From positions 4,030,001-4,094,000 of the forward strand of contig NC_013720.1 in assembly GCF_000025185.1 (NCBI RefSeq): a DNA stretch of 64,000 nt. Direction: 5' to 3'. Position 1 is the stretch's first letter. Each line of letters starts with the position of its first letter. The translations under genes and the position numbers were made by a program. This DNA comes from Pirellula staleyi DSM 6068 (lineage in GTDB: Bacteria > Planctomycetota > Planctomycetia > Pirellulales > Pirellulaceae). This document shows positions 8,138-15,648 of this stretch, piece by piece. The notes under the pieces are model-generated. The model searched no databases, was not told the origin of the DNA, and saw only the letters and a program-made list of their open reading frames with translations.

Positions 8138-9187
8138 TTAAACCGTGGCAGCCAGTTTTTCGCCAGGGACAGGCGAGATCTCTTTGCCCATCAAGGCAGC
8201 GAGTCCCTTCAGCTGAACCATCAGTTCGGCGTACTTGTGAGGGAGAAGTGCTTGGGGGCCATCGGACAAGGCTTTTTCAGGGCAATCGTGCACTTCGATA
8301 TGCACGCCATCGGCTCCCACGGCGATGCCGGCGAGAGCACACGGTGGAATGAGTGCTGGCTTACCAGTGGCATGGCTGGGGTCGACGATAATGGGCAAGT
8401 GCGAGAGACCTTTGACGACAGCCACCGAAGCGACGTCATAAAGGTTACGCGTGACCTTATCAAAACCCTTTACTCCACGTTCGCAGAGCACCACATCAGG
8501 GTTGCCTTGCGACAGGATATATTCGGCGCTCATTAGGAGGTCTTCCACCGTTGCGCTCATGCCACGCTTCAGCAGCACAGGCTTACGCGTGCGCCCGACT
8601 TCCGTCAGCAGCACAAAGTTTTGCATGTTGCGAGCGCCGATTTGGATCATGTCGGCATAACGCTCGACAGTTTCCACGCAGCGTGGGTCCATCACTTCCG
8701 TGACGATCGGCATGCCGTGAGCATCACCCACTTCACGGAGCAGTTTGAGTCCATCTTCGCCGTGACCTTGGAAGGCGTACGGGCTGGTGCGAGGCTTATA
8801 AGCGCCGCCACGGAAGATATTCGCGCCGGCAGTTCGCACCGCTTTCGCGATGTTGTGCATCCGTTCGGGCTCTTCCACCGCACATGGACCGGCGATCATG
8901 GCGAGATAGCCGCCACCGATCTTCACGCCCGAGACATTCACCACGCTCGGTTGGGGGTGAGCATCTTTGCTGGCGAGTTTATAAGGAGGGAGCACAGGCA
9001 TCACCTCGAGAACGCCCGGAATCGCGCGAAGCGATTCGGCCGAGATTTTTTGCTCGTCGCCAATCACCCCAATAATCGTGCGGAACGTTCCGCGGCTGAG
9101 GTGTGCCTTGAGCCCGAGTTGTTCAACTCGCTCGAGGACGTGCGACAATTGGCTTTCCGACACTTCGTTTTGGAGGATTATGATCAC
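8138..9187 (-). CDS. aroF: 3-deoxy-7-phosphoheptulonate (DAHP) synthase
   Basis: This is the first step of the shikimate pathway, condensing phosphoenolpyruvate with erythrose 4-phosphate. The ~90-residue N-terminal domain is an ACT/ferredoxin-like regulatory module ([17 protein letters not shown]). The KDO8PS/DAHP barrel follows, with [56 protein letters not shown] and [19 protein letters not shown]. This layout matches the Thermotoga-type (class I-beta) enzyme, which is usually feedback-inhibited through the N-terminal domain. I prefer GTG 9187 because family members begin at this point; the frame stays open to a TTG at 9211. It leads the minus-strand housekeeping run and diverges from proC. 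Confidence 0.93.
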   Translation of the reverse strand: MIIILQNEVSESQLSHVLERVEQLGLKAHLSRGTFRTIIGVIGDEQKISAESLRAIPGVLEVMPVLPPYKLASKDAHPQPSVVNVSGVKIGGGYLAMIAGPCAVEEPERMHNIAKAVRTAGANIFRGGAYKPRTSPYAFQGHGEDGLKLLREVGDAHGMPIVTEVMDPRCVETVERYADMIQIGARNMQNFVLLTEVGRTRKPVLLKRGMSATVEDLLMSAEYILSQGNPDVVLCERGVKGFDKVTRNLYDVASVAVVKGLSHLPIIVDPSHATGKPALIPPCALAGIAVGADGVHIEVHDCPEKALSDGPQALLPHKYAELMVQLKGLAALMGKEISPVPGEKLAATV

Positions 9188-9307
9188 GGCCGCAGCATCA
9201 CATAAAGGCAAAGGACCTAGGCAAGTAGAATCTCGGACTATAGCATAGCAAAGCGCGGTAAGTCGAGAGGCCGTAGGGAAGTTGCGCTTGCGACCACCTG
9301 CCGCTCC

Positions 9308-9326
9308 TCGGTCGGGTTGCGACCGA
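9308..9326 (+). other. Hairpin in the aroF/proC divergent region
   Basis: TCGGTCG (9308-9314) pairs perfectly with CGACCGA (9320-9326) across a 5-base loop. It lies in the ~267-base gap between the divergent aroF and proC genes, about 130 bases before the proC start. It may be an operator or a leader structure. No conserved ligand-binding fold is evident. Confidence 0.3.
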
Positions 9327-9454
9327 ACGCACAGCGACCAATCTGAACCCGCCCATGGTTCTGCCGGTCACTGCTACCTGCGGCTCCATCCTGTCGGTCC
9401 GACAAATTTGCTTGCATCCCAATCACCCCTTTGCTGATATCGAGACCCGAGAAC

Positions 9455-10264
9455 ATGCCCCTTACGATTGGATTTGTGGGTGCTGGCCAAATGGCGACCG
9501 CACTGGCACTGGGACTCGTAAAGGCAGGCCTGGCAAAGGGTAGCGACATTTTGGCCTACGATCCTTATCCAGCCGCTCTAGCTGGTTTTCAGGCGAAGAT
9601 CGAAGGGGCTCAAGGTGTCGATGGGGTTGAGAAGCTCGCCAGTGTCGATGTGCTCGTCCTGGCCGTTAAGCCGCAGCAACTTGCCGCAGCAGCCGCGCCA
9701 TTAGTGGGCAAGATCGCTCCGCAAACCCTTGTTGTTTCGGTACTTGCAGGGGCCACACTCGCGACGCTTAGCAAGGCACTCGGCCACGCCAAGATCATCC
9801 GCGTGATGCCGAACACTCCAGCCTTGGTAAGTGCCGGTGCTTCGGCCTTCGCTGCGTCCGAAGGGGCTACCCCAAAAGACCTCGAGCTTGCTCAGCAACT
9901 GCTTAGCTCGGTTGGCTTTGCGGCTAAAGTCGAGGAGAAGCATCTCGACGCTGTCACGGGGCTGTCAGGCTCCGGACCAGCGTACGCCTGTCTCATCATC
10001 GAGGCTTTGGCCGATGGTGGCGTCAAAATGGGATTGCCTCGCGATTTGGCTCTTAAATTAGCTGCTCAAACCCTACTGGGAACCGCCAAAATGGTGCTCG
10101 ATAGTGGCGAGCATCCCGGTGTTCTGAAGGATCGTGTCGCCAGCCCTGGGGGAACGACGATTGCCGGTCTGGCGACCCTCGAAGATCGTGGTGTCCGAGG
10201 TGCTTTGATTGCTGCTGTGGAATCGGCCACCCGTCGGTCGATGGAACTAGGCAAACCCTCGTAA
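9455..10264 (+). CDS. proC: Pyrroline-5-carboxylate reductase
   Basis: This enzyme is the last step of proline synthesis, reducing pyrroline-5-carboxylate with NAD(P)H. The N-terminal Rossmann motif is GFVGAGQMATAL (residues 5-16). The family signature in the C-terminal helical domain is present: DAVTGLSGSGPAYACLIIEALADGGV, then the VASPGGTTIAG-L-LE-RG-R block. The start ATG 9455 fits the family length of 270 aa; the in-frame codon at 9431 adds eight non-conserved residues. It stands alone as the first rightward gene after aroF. Confidence 0.96.
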   Translation: MPLTIGFVGAGQMATALALGLVKAGLAKGSDILAYDPYPAALAGFQAKIEGAQGVDGVEKLASVDVLVLAVKPQQLAAAAAPLVGKIAPQTLVVSVLAGATLATLSKALGHAKIIRVMPNTPALVSAGASAFAASEGATPKDLELAQQLLSSVGFAAKVEEKHLDAVTGLSGSGPAYACLIIEALADGGVKMGLPRDLALKLAAQTLLGTAKMVLDSGEHPGVLKDRVASPGGTTIAGLATLEDRGVRGALIAAVESATRRSMELGKPS

Positions 10265-10274
10265 AGATTTTGGG

Positions 10275-10367
10275 TATACTTCCCTTAGGTGCATCCCTGG
10301 GCACCAGTGGTAGCAGACGAAGGCTACGCTCCTAGGTCAGTGGTAGCAGCCCCGGAAACGTTCCCGG
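10275..10367 (+). promoter_or_regulatory. Promoter-like box, 12-bp direct repeat and near-palindrome before the 78-aa gene
   Basis: A TATACT box lies at 10275-10280. Downstream, GGTGC (10288-10292) can pair with GCACC (10301-10305). CAGTGGTAGCAG occurs twice (10305-10316 and 10338-10349), 33 bp apart, about three helical turns. CCGGAAACGTTCCCGG (10352-10367) is a near-perfect palindrome centred on AACGTT, as in LacI-type operators. The ribosome-binding site GGAGGA follows just before the ATG at 10391. Confidence 0.4.
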
Positions 10368-10390
10368 CTGCGAATCGTTCGGAGGAATTC

Positions 10391-10627
10391 ATGTCATCAA
10401 TTTTTGTGCTTGTCGACGACAAGCATGTGCCGCTCTACCGCGTGATGTGGATCGCCGACACTCCGCACTTTTGTGGCAACGAAGATTGCACCTGCGAGGG
10501 GATGTACGAGGTGCGTCTCGAGGGTGACGATTCGGTTTGGGCGACACGCCCCGAGCGCGACAACGTTCTCAAGGCAGTTGAAGCCTGGCATAACGGACAA
10601 GAACGCGATCAGCAGGACTGGGATTAA
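10391..10627 (+). CDS. Small conserved-looking Cys-rich protein, 78 aa, function unknown
   Basis: The start ATG 10391 is fixed by GGAGGA a few bases upstream. The ORF extends back to 10289, but that part overlaps repeats and a palindrome. The 78-residue product is acidic. It opens with a beta-like strand (SSIFVLVDDKHVPLYRV) and carries a CGNEDCTCEG motif (Cys-x4-Cys-x-Cys) near residue 28, which could hold a metal or be redox-active. It closes with a helix rich in Asp/Gln/Glu. No signal peptide or membrane segment is visible and I recognise no family. Confidence 0.7.
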   Translation: MSSIFVLVDDKHVPLYRVMWIADTPHFCGNEDCTCEGMYEVRLEGDDSVWATRPERDNVLKAVEAWHNGQERDQQDWD

Positions 10628-10730
10628 CCTGGCTCATTCTCGCGGCCAATCGCTCCCCCCAATCTCCCGTGGGCTGACCGTAAATTTGCCGCTTTTTCCC
10701 TCGCTTTAAGAGTATTTCGAGTAGCCAAGC

Positions 10731-11219
10731 GTGAGTGAATCGTTTTCGCATTTCGACGAGCAGGGGGCATCGAGAATGGTCGATGTCACCGCCAAACCGA
10801 TCACCGAGCGGATGGCTCGGGCGCGCGGAATCGTTGCGATGCAGCCTGCCACGCTGGCTAAAATCCGAGATCGCTCGCACAGCAAAGGGGATGTTCTCGA
10901 GGTGGCCCGCCTCGCAGGGATCATGGCCGCGAAACGGACCGATGAGTGGATTCCGCTCTGTCACTCCCTACCGCTCGAGGGGGTCGAAATCGCGTTTACG
11001 ATCCTCGGTGATGATCGAATTGCGATTGAAGCCACGACGCGAGTGAGTGCCAAGACCGGTGTCGAGATGGAATCGCTTGTCGCTGTTAGTGCTTGTGCTC
11101 TAACGATTTACGACATGTGCAAGGCAGTCGATCGGGCCCTGGTGATCGAGCGCATCGAGCTGGTAGAAAAACAAGGTGGACGAAGCGGCCACTTTTTGCG
11201 TGAAACTCCCGCCCCCTGA
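10731..11219 (+). CDS. moaC: Cyclic pyranopterin monophosphate synthase (molybdenum cofactor)
   Basis: MoaC makes cyclic pyranopterin monophosphate from the MoaA product in molybdenum cofactor synthesis. Family blocks are all present: MVDVTAKPIT near the N-terminus, KGDVLEVARLAGIMAAKRT, the IPLCHSLPL active-site segment, and KTGVEMESLVAVSACALTIYDMCKA. The GTG at 10731 gives 162 aa, a normal length. No other moa gene is adjacent, so the rest of the pathway must lie elsewhere. Confidence 0.95.
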   Translation: MSESFSHFDEQGASRMVDVTAKPITERMARARGIVAMQPATLAKIRDRSHSKGDVLEVARLAGIMAAKRTDEWIPLCHSLPLEGVEIAFTILGDDRIAIEATTRVSAKTGVEMESLVAVSACALTIYDMCKAVDRALVIERIELVEKQGGRSGHFLRETPAP

Positions 11220-11291
11220 ACGGTTAGTGAAGTGTGAGATTCCTGACCGATTTCGGCGGGAGTGAGAAAGTTTCGGAAGGACGTAAGAATC

Positions 11292-12341
11292 ATGAGCCCA
11301 TCGTCAGCCAGCGGATCAGCAGTTACGAGTTCTGACTCGGCACTCGCCAGCGGAGCCAACAGTCCCGCGACCACCGCGATTCTGAACACGCTCTACGCGC
11401 CGGTTGCCGCCGAAATGCAGCTGATCGAGCAGCGTCTCCGGACCGAACTCTCGAGCAAGCATCCATTTGTCGACGAACTGGTTCGCTACGGCTGTCTGCT
11501 CGGCGGCAAGCGTCTCCGACCTGCTCTCTTGCTGTTGACGGGGAAAGCACTGGGTGGCATCACGCCAGCGCATCTAACCCTCGCCACCGTGGTCGAGATG
11601 ATTCACACCGCCACGCTGGTGCACGACGACGTTCTCGATGAAGCCAAAGTCCGCCGGCATCTCGCAACGGTGAATGCCCGCTGGGACAACGAATCGAGTG
11701 TTTTACTCGGCGACTATCTCTTCACACACGCCTTCCATCTCGCCAGCACCCTCGACACCGTTGTCGGCTGCCGCGTGATCGGTCGCGCGACGAACATCGT
11801 CTGCGAAGGAGAGTTGCTCCAAAAAGGATCGCGTGGCAACTTCCGACTCACGCAGTCTGAATACTTCGAAATCATCGAAGGAAAGACTGCTGAGTTGACC
11901 GCCTGCAGTTGCTACCTCGGGGCTCATTTCTCGGCCGCGAGTGTGGAAGTGTGCGACCAGATGGATGGTTTTGGTCGCGATCTCGGTATCGCGTTTCAAA
12001 TTGCCGACGATTTGCTCGACGTGCTTGGCGAAGAAAAAGCCACCGGCAAGAGTCTCGGCACCGATCTCGAGAAGCAGAAGCCAACTTTGCCACTGATCTA
12101 CACGCTCGAGAAGGCATCGTCGCACGATCGTCAGGAACTGGTGGAGATCCTGTCGAGCGAATCTCGCGATATGAAACAGATCCTGCCGTTCATTATCAAG
12201 TATGGCGGCATCGAATTCGCCCGCGAACAAGCGATTCGCTATGCTCGTCGCGCTGCAGGGCGACTTGAGTATCTTCCGAATGGCAATTGTCGCGACACGC
12301 TGCAAACCATGGCCGAATTCGTCGTTAGCCGCAGTAGCTAG
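11292..12341 (+). CDS. Polyprenyl diphosphate synthase (quinone side chain)
   Basis: This trans-prenyltransferase elongates farnesyl/geranylgeranyl diphosphate with isopentenyl diphosphate. Landmarks are GGKRLRPAL, the first Asp-rich motif VHDDVLDEAKVRR, the GDYLFTHAFHLAS segment, GKTAELTACSC, and the second Asp-rich motif QIADDLLDVLGEEKATGKSLGTDL. The pattern is that of long-chain (hexa- to octaprenyl) synthases such as IspB/HepT, probably for menaquinone, but chain length cannot be read safely. ATG 11292 with GGAAGGAC upstream is preferred; the frame opens at 11262. It follows moaC by 72 bases. Confidence 0.88.
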   Translation: MSPSSASGSAVTSSDSALASGANSPATTAILNTLYAPVAAEMQLIEQRLRTELSSKHPFVDELVRYGCLLGGKRLRPALLLLTGKALGGITPAHLTLATVVEMIHTATLVHDDVLDEAKVRRHLATVNARWDNESSVLLGDYLFTHAFHLASTLDTVVGCRVIGRATNIVCEGELLQKGSRGNFRLTQSEYFEIIEGKTAELTACSCYLGAHFSAASVEVCDQMDGFGRDLGIAFQIADDLLDVLGEEKATGKSLGTDLEKQKPTLPLIYTLEKASSHDRQELVEILSSESRDMKQILPFIIKYGGIEFAREQAIRYARRAAGRLEYLPNGNCRDTLQTMAEFVVSRSS

Positions 12342-12368
12342 ATCGCTGATGCTCCAGCGCAGCGACGT

Positions 12369-14330
12369 TCATGGAGTGCTGCGAGATTGCTGCTGAAGCT
12401 GTAAAACCGTCGCGCGATTTTTCATCGCGAGTGGATGATCTTTCGCGATGGAGAGCGCCCGATCAAAGGCTGCGATCGACTCGCGATAGTTGCCGGTTGA
12501 CCCCAGCAAATTTCCAAGGTTAATCCACGCCTGATAGTTCGTCGGGCGTATCTCGATCGCTTTTAGTAGATGCTCGTGAGCACGCTGGGGATCGCGTCGA
12601 ATCAGCATCGCGCCAAGGTTGTTGTGGGCGTCGCCATAGTTGGGCGCAAGCTCCACGGCCTTTTCGAGCGCAGCGAGAGCACGGTCGTCATCTGCCCCGC
12701 GTAGCACGAGGCCCAACTGGTAGTAGAGCAGCGGCTTATCGGGGGCGATTTCGATCCCACGTTCGCAGGCTCGCAACGCCTCATCGCGCCGCCCAAGCGC
12801 CAGGCAAACACTGGCAAGTTGTCCGTGCGTATCGGCGACATTCGGTAGCTCTTTGAGGCTCCGCTGCAAGTCGCGGTAAGCATCCTCGAAATTGCCGCGA
12901 TCCCCCTTAATTCTCGCTAGATTCGCCCAGGCACGTGCATTTTGCGGTAGCTTCTGCACGACATCTTCCCACAGCGTTTGGCGGTCGCGATAGACCATGT
13001 TCCGCTGAAACGTAAGTGCCACCAGCAGCATTAGTATGACGCCCATCACCAGCGAATATTTCAGCCAAACTCGCGACGGGATCTCTTGGCGCGGACTTTC
13101 TTTTTCGACATCCCGCAGCTGCAGCTGCCAGAGACCAAGCGGCGCGATGACAAGTGTCAACACAGCGGCGAGTGGCAGGTACATCCGATGTTCAAACGCC
13201 AAGTCGATAACCGGCACCACACTACTGCTGGGAGCGAGCAGGATAAAGAAACTCATCGCGACAAACCCGAGCGGATGACGTCGCCACAGCAAAAGTGCCG
13301 CACCCACAAACATCGCAAGTACGACGAAGAGCGAAACGAACATCGTGGCATCGATCGGCTGAACAGGCCAGGTGTAATCGAAGCATTGATAAATCGGCAA
13401 AAACGCGAGTCTTAAGTAGTGCAGAATCACGAGCGGCTGTGAACGTGCATACTCCCAGCTAGAATGCTTTTGCTCCGTGAACTCGGCATAGTCGCCGCGC
13501 TCAGCAAGCACTACACCGAGCAGGACAACAATGGTTGCGTGCATCGCCAGGTGATACTTCCACCGCTTCGTCAGGGGCTCCCCAAAACTACGGCTCACGA
13601 AAGTGGCATCGTAGAGATACACGAGCAGTGGCAGTGTGATAGCTACTTCCTTGCAGAGCATCGCTAGGATCGAAGCCACCACAGAAAGGAGTAGCCAAAT
13701 CGGCGAAGCTGGTCGTCGCATGCTCGCTGCGAAACAGGCGAGCGAAGCGAGCATTCCGAGCACAACCATCGACTCGATGCGCTGGTAGATGTAGGTGACC
13801 GCTTGGGTGGTCAGTGGATGCGCGACCCAGAGCGATGCAATCGACGTGGCGATGATCCATCGCCCGGATTCATCGAGGGGAGCGATTCGCTCGCGTACAA
13901 AATCAAGCGACCATTTCACGAGCAGGAGTAGCAGCATGCCGCTCGCTAGATGAATGGCCAGATTGACGGCGTGAAAACTGGCGAGATTACGCCCCGTCAC
14001 GAGCGATTGCACACCAAACGTCCACTGCGGCAGGGGACGGACTGGCAGCCGATTCCCGCTATCGAGCACTTCCTGGGGTGGCCAAACCTTCGCGAGATTG
14101 TCGTTGGACTCAATCTCGGTGACATCGTCAAAAACGAAGTCCCCTACAAAACTGCTGCTGTAAGCGAGCAGCCCTGCAACCAGCACTAGGGCGAAGTAAA
14201 TCAGGTTGCTTCGAACCGGTTGCTGATCGTGGGTGCTTTTGCGGCGGCTTGTTGCCTCGCGCGAAGCAGGAACTGCAGATGGTCGGTCGTGGTGCGATTT
14301 CATGGCGAAGTGCGAACTCTTTTTCCGCAT
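12369..14330 (-). CDS. Polytopic membrane protein with C-terminal TPR repeats
   Basis: The 653-residue product has a basic, polar N-terminus (residues 1-40) and then about ten to twelve hydrophobic segments to residue ~450. The first extracytoplasmic loop contains FVGDFVFDDVTEIESN, an acidic DD motif placed as in GT-C type glycosyltransferases of the TMTC/PMT kind. From ~455 to 645 there are five or six tetratricopeptide repeats (for example AWANLARIKGDRGNFEDAYR and AWINLGNLLGSTGNYRESI). A role in protein or cell-surface glycosylation is plausible but inferred from architecture only. It follows phnW on the minus strand by ~90 bases. Confidence 0.8.
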   Translation of the reverse strand: MRKKSSHFAMKSHHDRPSAVPASREATSRRKSTHDQQPVRSNLIYFALVLVAGLLAYSSSFVGDFVFDDVTEIESNDNLAKVWPPQEVLDSGNRLPVRPLPQWTFGVQSLVTGRNLASFHAVNLAIHLASGMLLLLLVKWSLDFVRERIAPLDESGRWIIATSIASLWVAHPLTTQAVTYIYQRIESMVVLGMLASLACFAASMRRPASPIWLLLSVVASILAMLCKEVAITLPLLVYLYDATFVSRSFGEPLTKRWKYHLAMHATIVVLLGVVLAERGDYAEFTEQKHSSWEYARSQPLVILHYLRLAFLPIYQCFDYTWPVQPIDATMFVSLFVVLAMFVGAALLLWRRHPLGFVAMSFFILLAPSSSVVPVIDLAFEHRMYLPLAAVLTLVIAPLGLWQLQLRDVEKESPRQEIPSRVWLKYSLVMGVILMLLVALTFQRNMVYRDRQTLWEDVVQKLPQNARAWANLARIKGDRGNFEDAYRDLQRSLKELPNVADTHGQLASVCLALGRRDEALRACERGIEIAPDKPLLYYQLGLVLRGADDDRALAALEKAVELAPNYGDAHNNLGAMLIRRDPQRAHEHLLKAIEIRPTNYQAWINLGNLLGSTGNYRESIAAFDRALSIAKDHPLAMKNRATVLQLQQQSRSTP

Positions 14331-14370
14331 CTTCGTCGAGATCAGCAGGATCGACTACCGAGGTTCATCA

Positions 14371-14386
14371 ACTCTTCATGAAGAGT
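14371..14386. repeat. Perfect 16-bp palindrome between phnW and the TPR gene
   Basis: ACTCTTCATGAAGAGT is its own reverse complement. It lies in the short gap after phnW, 41 bases upstream of the TPR gene start on the minus strand. It may be an operator. Confidence 0.4.
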
Positions 14387-14418
14387 GCCTCAGTCGATGC
14401 CATATCAGCCCACTGGCT

Positions 14419-15546
14419 TTAGTTTAAAGGAACTGGAATCTGCATCTCGGCCAGCACTTCACGAAGGGCGCTGGCGAGCATTTTCATATCCGAGGCAAAC
14501 AGCCGACCGATGTTCCCAATGCGAAAGCAATCGGCGCGCGATACTTTGCCTGGGTAAATCACAAACCCACGTTCGCTGAGCAGCTCGTAGAAGCGATCGA
14601 ACGAAAAATTCGGATGTGTTGGATAGCGAAGCGAGGTGATGATCGGCGCTTGCAGTTCCGGCGGCAAGAGTTCGGTGAAGCCGAGCTTACGGGTCTCGGC
14701 CAAGATCGTTTGATGATTCTCGCGATAGCGCTGCGCGCGGCCAGCTGCTCCTCCTTCCGCTTCAAGTTCTGCCAAGGCTTGACGAAATGCCAGGATCACA
14801 TGCGTAGGGGGGGTAAATCGAAATTGCCCTGTCTTCTCCATCACTTGCCATTGATCGACCAGATCGAGTGAAAGTGAACGTGCGTTGCCGATGGATCGTT
14901 CCAGCAGCTCGCGTTTGCAAATCGCAAACGAAAAGCCAGGGACCCCTTCGACACACTTATTGGCCGACGAAACGAGGCAATCGATCTGGCAATTCTTCAG
15001 CGAGAAGTCGATGCCGCCAAAGGCGCTCATGGAGTCGACGAAATAAGTGATTCCCTGTTTCGCCGCGATCGCCCCGATCTCCTCGATTGGATTCAAAATG
15101 CCCGAAGTGGTTTCGCAGTGCACCACGGCAAGGGCCGTGAATTTGCTCTGCTCGAGCGTCTGCTGAATCTCGGCGAGATTGGGCTGCTGGGTCTCTTCGC
15201 ACGCCAGCACCTGATGATCGATTTTAAGCGTGCGGCAGATTTTGGCCATCCGATCGCCATACGCTCCATTGGAGACAATCAGCCAGCGGGCTGCTGGTGG
15301 ACTGAACGTGCTGAATACAGCCTCGACACCAAAAGTTCCGCTCCCTTGCATCAGCACAGCTTCGTAGCCATCGGCCTGCGAAACTCCCGCGATCTCGAGC
15401 AGCTTCTCGCGTGTTTCTTTCACGGCTGTCATGAAAGTCGCATCGCGGCTGCCAAGGTCGCGAAGCATTGCCGTGCGCACCGAGAGACTCGTCGTCAGGG
15501 GACCAGGAGTAAAAAGTGGTTTGTCTTTGGCGGCAGGAATGGTCAT
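14419..15546 (-). CDS. phnW: 2-aminoethylphosphonate-pyruvate transaminase
   Basis: PhnW is a PLP enzyme that transfers the amino group of 2-aminoethylphosphonate to pyruvate, giving phosphonoacetaldehyde. The match to the family is strong over the whole 375 residues: LFTPGPLTTS, LMQGSGTFGVEAV, SNGAYGDRM, HCETTSGILNPIEE, FVDSMSAFGGI, the PLP-lysine segment SSANKCVEGVPGF, FTPPTHVILAF, and the closing GFVIYPGKVS-x-x-DCFRIGNIG. No phosphonoacetaldehyde hydrolase (phnX) or other C-P cleaving enzyme is nearby. It follows the FAD/GcvT oxidase by ~100 bases on the same strand, so both may act on related amines under the XRE-cupin regulator. Confidence 0.93.
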   Translation of the reverse strand: MTIPAAKDKPLFTPGPLTTSLSVRTAMLRDLGSRDATFMTAVKETREKLLEIAGVSQADGYEAVLMQGSGTFGVEAVFSTFSPPAARWLIVSNGAYGDRMAKICRTLKIDHQVLACEETQQPNLAEIQQTLEQSKFTALAVVHCETTSGILNPIEEIGAIAAKQGITYFVDSMSAFGGIDFSLKNCQIDCLVSSANKCVEGVPGFSFAICKRELLERSIGNARSLSLDLVDQWQVMEKTGQFRFTPPTHVILAFRQALAELEAEGGAAGRAQRYRENHQTILAETRKLGFTELLPPELQAPIITSLRYPTHPNFSFDRFYELLSERGFVIYPGKVSRADCFRIGNIGRLFASDMKMLASALREVLAEMQIPVPLN

Positions 15547-15648
15547 GGATGGCTCGAGCGATTGAGTTTCTAGGCGGAGTGATGCCAGCGATATGAAGGT
15601 GAAAACGAGAGGTTCAGATGGAATAGAAAAACGGGGCTCGGCTGCTCG

